This document shows, one piece after another, positions 58,195 through 64,000 of a stretch of DNA of 64,000 nt. The translations under genes were made by a program, and so were the position numbers. The stretch spans positions 4,738,501 through 4,802,500 of the forward strand of contig NZ_CP016616.1 of NCBI RefSeq assembly GCF_002741015.1, written 5' to 3'. The DNA is from Microvirga ossetica. GTDB taxonomy: Bacteria; Pseudomonadota; Alphaproteobacteria; Rhizobiales; Beijerinckiaceae. The notes beneath the pieces were generated by a model. That model searched no databases and had not been told where the DNA came from. It saw nothing but the letters and a program-made list of their open reading frames with translations. Positions within the stretch are counted from its first letter, which is position 1, and every line of letters starts with the position of its first letter.

Positions 58195-60723
58195 TCATTC
58201 ATCGCTGGTGCCGCTGAGATTCTGACTATAGCCCACTTCGCCCAGCGACCGGAATTCGAGGCTGAAGGCGATCGTGTGGTTCTGGTTCTTCTCACCCGAG
58301 GTCTGGGTCACTTCGCGAGGGGTGACGCTGTAGACGAGCGAGAAGGTCGTGCATTCGTCCATATAGCCCAGGCCGAAGGACAAGCCGCTGACATAAGCGA
58401 CGCTATCCTGGTCGTAGATGGCCGTCGCCGGATTGATGGCATATTGGGTGGCGAAGGTTTCGCGAGCCAGTAGGTAGCGGTCGAGGTCGAGCAGGACCGA
58501 GCCCGTGACATACCAGTTGGGCGAGATATCCCAGCGCGCGCTGCCGAGCAGGCCCTCGCGGCGGAGCGGGAACCCGATGGCGGGCTGCGCCTCATAGCGC
58601 GCATAGGTCAGCGAGGTCGAAACCGGCAGGTACGGGTTGAAGTTTGCCCGTACGCCCGCTTCGAACCGGTTGAGGTCGAAGTCCTCGTCGTCGAAGCGCG
58701 CCCGCGTCACGAGAGCAAAATTCGCATTCGGCGCGATCTGGAAGCGGCCGACGTAGTCGGAGGCCCGCGTGTCGAGACCCGACTCAAGACCCACATTGGC
58801 GAGATCGGGCTGTCGGAACGAATTGCGGCCGGCGAGCTGGTGAGACTGGCCGAACAGGACGTTGGCGTAGAAGTCGTCGGCGCCGGTCACCGTATATTGC
58901 ACGCCGATATTGGCGCGCACGCCGCCCTCGACCCGGTCGTAGCCGGAGAACTTGTCCCAATCGAACAGGGAGGTGTCGTCGAACACGAGGCTCTGGGCAT
59001 CCTCGTTGGGAAGGCGGCCGACTCGGGTCTCGTTCGGGCGGGCGATCACTTGGGCGATCGGCTCCAGGATCTGCTGTCCGGAGGTCCCGATGCTGCCGAT
59101 GAAGGGGAAACGATACTCGACGCCCACAGCCGGCATGACGCGGAAAAGATAGTCGTCTTCCCCATCGATGAAGTTCGCGAGCTGCGGATTTTGATATCCG
59201 TTGAAATCCGGAGCAATCCAGAAATTATCGGCCCTGACATAGGCGAAGGGTGTCCAGACCTGCCCAATCGGGTCGACGAACTCGCGCCGCCAGGATGCCG
59301 TCACCGAGGCCCGGGAGGTGGAGCCGCTGATGCCGCGCACGAGGCAGGAAGCCCGGTCGAAGATGATACAGGTCTGGGCGACGCCGAAATAAGTTGTATT
59401 CGCAACCGACAGCGGATCGTACTGCGCCGCCTCGCGGCTGAGGCTGGTCACGTTCACGTCGAGGGCGAATTCGCCGCCGACGGTCGGGGGGGTGAAACGC
59501 TTGTTGTAGTCGAGGACCGGAGCGACGATCGGCTGCTGCTTCTGCCAATCGTTGCTGGACAGGGTCTGGAAATAATAGCCCCGCACGTCGAAGTAGGACC
59601 GATCGCCCTGGCCCTGGAGGAAGAGGGTCGAGATCGATTCCTTGACGTAGTACGAGCTGAGGCTCTCGCTGCGGATCTTGTAGTTCGACAGGAACCACTT
59701 GTCCGACAACAGGGCGATGTCCCAGCCCCAGCGCCAGTTCTGGTTGATGTAGAAGAGGCCCGTCGTCTCGAGCGAGCCGCGGAAGTCGCGGTTGCCTGCG
59801 CCATAGGGGCTCGCGAGAAAGGCCTCGGGCTCCCGCTGCGAAATGCCGGCCGCCCGCACGTTGTAGGTACCGTTCTCGAGCCGGTGGCGCCATTCGACCT
59901 GGCCGAGCACGCCCTGTCGGCTCAGGAAGGCCGGGGCGATTGTGAGATCGTAGTTCGGCGCGATCGCCCAGAAGAACGGGACGGATGCGCCGTATCCGAT
60001 CGAGGACGAGTAAATGTAGCGCGGCGACAAGAAGCCCGTCTTGCGCTTGACCGTCGGATCGGGGGTCCAGAAATACGGCAGGTAGGCGACCGGGATGCCC
60101 AGAAGCTCGAGGGTGGCATCCTCGTAATAGATCGTCCGCTCGCTGTTGTTATGGATGATCTTGGCGGCTTTGACCTGCCACAGCGGGGGGCGTTCCGGAT
60201 TGTCCTTGCAGGATTCGCAGGCCGTGTATGTGCCGCGCTCGAAAGTCGTGGTCTCTCCCTCGGCCCGCTCGGCGCGGGGGGCCGAGAAGCGGGTCGTGAG
60301 AGGACGGCCCTGCTCAACCGAGGTCTGAACCACTCTGAGCGAGTCGATGAAGCCGCTCTTGAAGTCGTCCGTCAGCTCGAATCGGTCGCCGGTTGCCACG
60401 GTCCCGTTGGCGTCCGTCAGCCGGGCATTGCCCTCGGCGAAGACGCGGCCGGTGTTGCGGTCATAGGTGACCCGGTCGGCCTGCAGGGTACGGCCCTGGT
60501 AGTTCATCTGGACGTCGCCGGCCGCGGCGATGGTGTTCCGGTCGTTGTCGTAGACGATTTCCTTGGCGTCGACGAGAAGGCGGTCCTGGCCCGAGCCTGC
60601 TTGGGCGCGCGCGCCGATGGCCTCGTTCAGTGTCGCCTGGGCGAGGGCCGGCATAGACCCAGCGGCATAAAATATAGCCGCTGCGACCGCAGACATTGCG
60701 ATCGTTGTCTTAAGCCGCCGCAT
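58195..60723 (-). CDS. lptD: LPS-assembly protein LptD
   Basis: Outer-membrane beta-barrel that inserts lipopolysaccharide, 842 aa. Signal peptide in MRRLKTTIAMSAVAAAIFYA, ending near ALAQA. LptA-like jellyroll (about 45-200: LLVDAKEIVYDNDRNTI, GRTLQADRVTYDRNTGRVF) followed by the barrel (KTGFLSPRYIYSSSIGYGAS). Cys pairs (CESCKDNP, and CIIFDRASC later) suit inter-domain disulphides. Start ATG 60723 is preferred to the upstream ATG, which adds seven residues without a site. Transcribed after lptF-lptG. Confidence 0.93.
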   Translation of the reverse strand: MRRLKTTIAMSAVAAAIFYAAGSMPALAQATLNEAIGARAQAGSGQDRLLVDAKEIVYDNDRNTIAAAGDVQMNYQGRTLQADRVTYDRNTGRVFAEGNARLTDANGTVATGDRFELTDDFKSGFIDSLRVVQTSVEQGRPLTTRFSAPRAERAEGETTTFERGTYTACESCKDNPERPPLWQVKAAKIIHNNSERTIYYEDATLELLGIPVAYLPYFWTPDPTVKRKTGFLSPRYIYSSSIGYGASVPFFWAIAPNYDLTIAPAFLSRQGVLGQVEWRHRLENGTYNVRAAGISQREPEAFLASPYGAGNRDFRGSLETTGLFYINQNWRWGWDIALLSDKWFLSNYKIRSESLSSYYVKESISTLFLQGQGDRSYFDVRGYYFQTLSSNDWQKQQPIVAPVLDYNKRFTPPTVGGEFALDVNVTSLSREAAQYDPLSVANTTYFGVAQTCIIFDRASCLVRGISGSTSRASVTASWRREFVDPIGQVWTPFAYVRADNFWIAPDFNGYQNPQLANFIDGEDDYLFRVMPAVGVEYRFPFIGSIGTSGQQILEPIAQVIARPNETRVGRLPNEDAQSLVFDDTSLFDWDKFSGYDRVEGGVRANIGVQYTVTGADDFYANVLFGQSHQLAGRNSFRQPDLANVGLESGLDTRASDYVGRFQIAPNANFALVTRARFDDEDFDLNRFEAGVRANFNPYLPVSTSLTYARYEAQPAIGFPLRREGLLGSARWDISPNWYVTGSVLLDLDRYLLARETFATQYAINPATAIYDQDSVAYVSGLSFGLGYMDECTTFSLVYSVTPREVTQTSGEKNQNHTIAFSLEFRSLGEVGYSQNLSGTSDE

Positions 60724-60759
60724 CCCCACTCCTTCAAAACACATTCTTATCGAGAACGA

Positions 60760-61845
60760 TCAGCCGTCCTCTTGATACAATAATGCCAAGGTCCCCAGCA
60801 GACTGCCTACTACAGCAGGGAACCAGGCCGCAACAAGCGAGCTGATGATTCCCGAAGCCCCAAGCTCCGCCATAAGCTCAGTGGCGACATAAAGCACGAA
60901 CCCGGCTGCGACGCCACCCAGAACCATTATGGCTACACCACCAAATCGAAAGAATCTTAACGATACGGATGCGGCCACAAAAACCATGGCGATGAACAGG
61001 AGCGGGCGAGCTAAAAGCAGATCATAATGAAGGGCATAGGTGGTGGTATTGAGATCCGCCTGCTTCATCTGGCTGATGGTTTCCTTGAGGTCCCAGAAGG
61101 GGACCGCATCGGGGTCGACGAAGCTCTGTCGAACCTGCGAGGGTTGAAGGGTGGAGGCGATCAGGTAGCGGTCGTGGGTTTGAGGCTCCTCGGTGGCCGA
61201 GAGGATCCTCGCCTCCTTCAACTCCCAGAAGCCGTCGTGCAGGGCCGCTTCCTTGGCCTCGACCCGGTGGGTGAAGGCTCCTGCATCGTCGAAGGCATAG
61301 ACCGTCACCCCGAAAAGGGTGGCCGAGTCGATGGCCGAGCCGTTGGCGCGGAAGATGGCTTGCCCGTCCTGGCTCCTCTGCCGGATCCAGATGGGCTTTT
61401 CCCGGGTCTGGACGTTGCGCGAGAAGATCTGAGATTCCATGGTCGAGCCGCGCTGCTTCAGCGTCGCGGAGACCGGGTTGTAGACCGTGACGGAGAGGAT
61501 TCCGATCAGGAGCGCAATCAGGAGCCCGGGCTGCAGGAACTGCCAGGCGGAAATGCCGGCAGCTCTTGCCACCACCAGCTCGAGCTTGCGGCTGAGCTGG
61601 AGGAGGGCGGCCATGCTGCCGAACAGGACCGCGAAGGGCATGACCTGCTCGGCAATGGCTGGCGTCCGGAACAGGGCGAGCTGCGCGATCGCTCCGGTCG
61701 TGGCGCCCGGGGCATCGCCCGCCCGGCGCATGAGCTCCACGAAGTCCAGGGTATAGACAAGCGTGAAGACAGTCGCGAAGACCAGGAAAATAGTCTTAAG
61801 AAACTGTCGCGAGAAATAGGCACCGAGAGTGCGGCCGATCAGCAT
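60760..61845 (-). CDS. lptG: LPS export ABC permease LptG
   Basis: Inner-membrane permease of 361 aa in the LptB2FG complex, with LptF. Six helices are visible, e.g. LKTIFLVFATVFTLVYTLDF and LFIAMVFVAASVSLRFF, with a periplasmic jellyroll between (about 115-240). The ATG at 61845 is the true start; the longer frame runs into a shadow of lptF. Start is 2 bp after the lptF stop. Confidence 0.94.
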   Translation of the reverse strand: MLIGRTLGAYFSRQFLKTIFLVFATVFTLVYTLDFVELMRRAGDAPGATTGAIAQLALFRTPAIAEQVMPFAVLFGSMAALLQLSRKLELVVARAAGISAWQFLQPGLLIALLIGILSVTVYNPVSATLKQRGSTMESQIFSRNVQTREKPIWIRQRSQDGQAIFRANGSAIDSATLFGVTVYAFDDAGAFTHRVEAKEAALHDGFWELKEARILSATEEPQTHDRYLIASTLQPSQVRQSFVDPDAVPFWDLKETISQMKQADLNTTTYALHYDLLLARPLLFIAMVFVAASVSLRFFRFGGVAIMVLGGVAAGFVLYVATELMAELGASGIISSLVAAWFPAVVGSLLGTLALLYQEDG

Positions 61846-61847
61846 GG

Positions 61848-63008
61848 TCAGGCCTTCTGGGGTGCGGGTGAGCGCGACGGGATCAGGTTGCGGATCGCCG
61901 CATGCAGCCTGGTCTGGGCCGACCGCATGGCAGGTCCCTTCAGGATCAGCAGCAGGCTGACAAGGATGCCGGCCAAGGGCACCCCATAGATCGCCACCAC
62001 GGCAAATGGCGTGCGCGCGACGGCACTCGACGCGGCGAAGCCGAGAATTCTCATGAGCACGATCGCTACGACGGCGCCGGCGATGGCAATGCCCCGCCCC
62101 TGGCGGGTGGTGCGGGCCTCGCCCAATCCGACGAAGGCAATCATCATCATGGCCAGCGGATAGAGCCAGGAGGACAGGCGGTCGTGCAGTTCGGCCCGGA
62201 AGCGCCCCCGCTGCTCCTGGTAGAGAAGCTCGTTCTTGTCGGGGAAAAGGAGCTGGGTCGTGCTCCGCTCGCGTGGCTTGTAGACGACGTCGCCTCCCTC
62301 CTTGTTGAAGGCCGACAGGTCGACGGCATAGCGCTCGAAGGCGACGATGGACGAATCGCGGCTGTTCGGCTCCTTGCGCTGAACGCTGCCCTTCTGCAGC
62401 ACGAGATAGGCGTTTCCGTTCTGCTCGACGGTCTGGCCGCGCTCGGCGAGATAGACGATGGCTTTGTCCTTCTCCCGCAGATCCTCCATGAAGATCCCGA
62501 GCAGCGAATCCCCGGACTTCTCCCGGTAGTGGAAGGTGAAGCCGTTCTCCAGCGTGATGAACTGGCCTTCCTTGGCCATGGTCCCTACGAAATCCGCCCT
62601 GATCTTCGTGAACAGCAGCCGGAGCTCCTGGAAGCTCGCAGGCATGAGATAGATCGAGATGACCCCCACGATGAGGCAGACGAAGGTGGCCAGGGCCAGG
62701 AAGGGCCGCAGCAGGCGCTGCGGCGGCATGCCGCCGGCGCTCATGACGATCAGTTCGGAATCCCCGTTCAGCCTGTTCAGCGTGTAGAGGGTCGCCAGGA
62801 ACAGGGCGACCGGCGCGATCACGCTGATGAGGGCCGGCAGGGACAGGCCGGTCACCGTCAGGAAGATGAAAAGCGTCTGCCCCTTGCCGGTCAGAAGGTC
62901 GAGCTCGCGAAGGGCCTGCGTGATCCAGATGACGCCCGTGAGGGCGACCAGGCACGCGGCGAAGGCACTGAATGTGATTTTCAGGATGTATCGTTCGAGA
63001 AGTGTCAT
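61848..63008 (-). CDS. lptF: LPS export ABC permease LptF
   Basis: Partner permease of 386 aa. ERYILKITFSAFAACLVALT is the first helix; LNGDSELIVMSAGGM is the YjgP/YjgQ coupling segment; C-terminal helices LAMMMIAFVGLGEA and GIAIAGAVVAIVLMRI are typical. ATG 63008 gives MTLLERYILK; an upstream TTG/ATG frame (to 63053) has no ribosome-binding site and unusual composition. First gene of the minus-strand lpt-pdxA-rsmA run, divergent from pepA. Confidence 0.93.
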   Translation of the reverse strand: MTLLERYILKITFSAFAACLVALTGVIWITQALRELDLLTGKGQTLFIFLTVTGLSLPALISVIAPVALFLATLYTLNRLNGDSELIVMSAGGMPPQRLLRPFLALATFVCLIVGVISIYLMPASFQELRLLFTKIRADFVGTMAKEGQFITLENGFTFHYREKSGDSLLGIFMEDLREKDKAIVYLAERGQTVEQNGNAYLVLQKGSVQRKEPNSRDSSIVAFERYAVDLSAFNKEGGDVVYKPRERSTTQLLFPDKNELLYQEQRGRFRAELHDRLSSWLYPLAMMMIAFVGLGEARTTRQGRGIAIAGAVVAIVLMRILGFAASSAVARTPFAVVAIYGVPLAGILVSLLLILKGPAMRSAQTRLHAAIRNLIPSRSPAPQKA

Positions 63009-63335
63009 GAAGCCCTTCGCCCCCGGGCGATAAAGCCCTGGGTATCGTGTCATATGATCTCAGGCAAGACGGCCGTTTTCAACAGCCCGAGATTGCGCCG
63101 ATTTGACGGCAGCTTCCCCGTGCCCGCAAGCGTCGGACCCAAAAGTGGATTGCGCTTTTGGGATCCATCCGATGCTTCTTCCTTAATTTGCGTATCGTTG
63201 ACAGCGAAAAACCGGCCCACTTTTCCGCGCGATACGCTTTTGCGCAATATGATATATGTCCCAGCTATCGCGCGGCATGCCTGCGCCGCAGCCGGCCCGA
63301 AGACCGGCAATCTGCATCGAAACAAAGAGGATTTC
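63009..63335. other. Divergent lptF/pepA intergenic region
   Basis: 327 bp. It holds dispersed repeat copy 4 (63130-63238) and presumably the two promoters. No gene is supported; a short frame across the repeat resembles frames over the other repeat copies and is an artefact. Confidence 0.6.
63130..63238. repeat. Dispersed intergenic repeat, copy 4
   Basis: Module A: imperfect palindrome GCGTCGGACCCAAAAGTGG... to ...CCATCCGATGC (63130-63175). Module B: GCGTATCG (63190-63197), AGCGAAAAACCGG, CCCACTTTTCCG and CGATACGC (63230-63237). It has the two-module order of copy 2, and the arms of module B keep pairing although both changed from GCATCG to GTATCG. Confidence 0.78.
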
Positions 63336-64000
63336 ATGGCCGAAAGCTTCAAGATCGACTTCCAAGGCCCTGGCAAGGTCGAGTCCGGTGATCTCATCGT
63401 GTTCGTCGGGGAGGACCTCAAGCCGACGCCCGCCGTCGCCAAGCAGCTCGGCGCGAAGGCGGTCGATCTCATCGCCAAGGCTGCGGCGGCCGAGAATTTC
63501 AAGGGCAAGGCGAAATCGGCCATGTCCATCGTCGTCCCGGCCGGTCTGTCGGTGGATCGGCTGATCGTGGTCGGAATCGGAGGCGAAAAGGACCGGGCAG
63601 CCCTGGATTTCGTCCAGCTCGGCGGCCTGGTCGCAGGCAAGCTGAACGGTAAGCTCGCGACGGTGGTCCTCGATCTGCCCGGGACAACCATCGCGCCGGA
63701 TGCGGTGGCCGACATGGCCCTCGGCGCTCAGCTGCGCCGCTACAGCTTCGACCGCTACAAGACCAAGAAGGATGACAACGGCTCCAAGGGCGCGGGTCGT
63801 CTCGTGCTGAGCGTGGCGGATCCCGCTGCGGTCAAGAAGGTCTACAAGGCGCGCGAAGGCGTCCAGCAGGGCGTGATCATCGCCCGCGACCTCGTCAACG
63901 AGCCGCCGAACGTGCTTGGCCCTCAAGAGTTCGCCGCCCGCGCTCAGGCCCTCACCAAGCTCGGAGTCGAGGTCGAGATCCTCGACGACAAGGCGATGAA
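63336..64000 (+). CDS. pepA: Leucyl aminopeptidase (PepA/M17 family), 3' end missing
   Basis: Cytosolic M17 aminopeptidase that trims N-terminal residues of peptides; in some bacteria PepA also binds DNA. The N-terminal domain is present (FKIDFQGPGKVESGDLIVFV, LSVDRLIVVGIGGEKDR, RRYSFDRYKTKK) together with the start of the catalytic domain (IARDLVNEPPNVLGPQEFA). Metal-binding motifs (NTDAEGR) lie beyond the window. The frame starts at ATG 63336 after AAGAGGA and stays open to the end. PepA is often found beside lptF-lptG in proteobacteria. Confidence 0.92.
   Translation, partial: MAESFKIDFQGPGKVESGDLIVFVGEDLKPTPAVAKQLGAKAVDLIAKAAAAENFKGKAKSAMSIVVPAGLSVDRLIVVGIGGEKDRAALDFVQLGGLVAGKLNGKLATVVLDLPGTTIAPDAVADMALGAQLRRYSFDRYKTKKDDNGSKGAGRLVLSVADPAAVKKVYKAREGVQQGVIIARDLVNEPPNVLGPQEFAARAQALTKLGVEVEILDDKAM

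Noticed and set aside
58840..60783. 647-codon open frame on the plus strand
   Set aside because: Antisense to lptD.

Overview
The window is high-GC bacterial chromosome from an alphaproteobacterium of the order Hyphomicrobiales (Rhizobiales). Gene order and protein character (rpoZ-rsh, fabD-fabG-acpP-fabF-mltG-yicC-gmk, lptF-lptG-lptD-pdxA-rsmA, a rhizobial-type porin, an HWE-type histidine kinase) fit a Methylobacteriaceae-like genus such as Microvirga; that genus guess is an inference. No rRNA, tRNA, CRISPR array or prophage was found.

Left part (1-11.6 kb): end of a branched-chain amino acid binding protein, two small unknown genes, a Crp/Fnr regulator, an amidase, and the operon trhO-slyX followed by an S66 (LD-carboxypeptidase/MccF-like) gene broken by an IS630 element. 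Then come an exported protein of unknown function, an orphan TRAP binding protein and a luciferase-like oxidoreductase.

11.6-23.6 kb: a six-gene minus-strand operon encodes a peptide/nickel-type ABC transporter (fused double ATPase, binding protein, two permeases) with an aldehyde dehydrogenase and a short-chain dehydrogenase inside it. Three of its gene junctions and its 3' end each carry a different palindromic repeat. A HWE histidine kinase and an ABC-F ATPase follow.

23.7-34.3 kb: accessory and catabolic region. It holds a frameshifted RTX protein with an AT-richer 5' half, a DUF6454-type exported protein, a dodecin, and a tyrosine/homogentisate-type cluster: an FAH-family hydrolase, a frameshifted VOC gene, a second orphan TRAP binding protein, and marR-maiA-hppD with a visible paired operator. 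A major porin follows.

34.4-48 kb: alpha/beta hydrolase, soluble lytic transglycosylase, dapA, smpB, an ACT-domain protein, a NYN-domain protein, pyrE, a complete IS701 element (CTAT target duplication), an atypical LuxR-type response regulator, and the minus-strand run rsh-GATase-HAD preceded by rpoZ.

48.4-64 kb: housekeeping envelope and fatty-acid genes: fabD-fabG-acpP-fabF-mltG-yicC-gmk on plus; ddl and lptF-lptG-lptD-pdxA-rsmA on minus; and the start of pepA at the right edge.

I did not find a clear new biological system. The most interesting signals are: (i) an IS630 copy sitting on a CTAG that reads as an in-frame stop in the reconstructed host gene; (ii) a family of dispersed palindromes whose tips match the IS630 ends; (iii) a hairpin that would hide the ribosome-binding site of the IS701 transposase; (iv) redox enzymes embedded in a peptide-type ABC operon; (v) a paired operator in front of the tyrosine-catabolism regulator; and (vi) apparent loss of surA from the lptD-pdxA junction.
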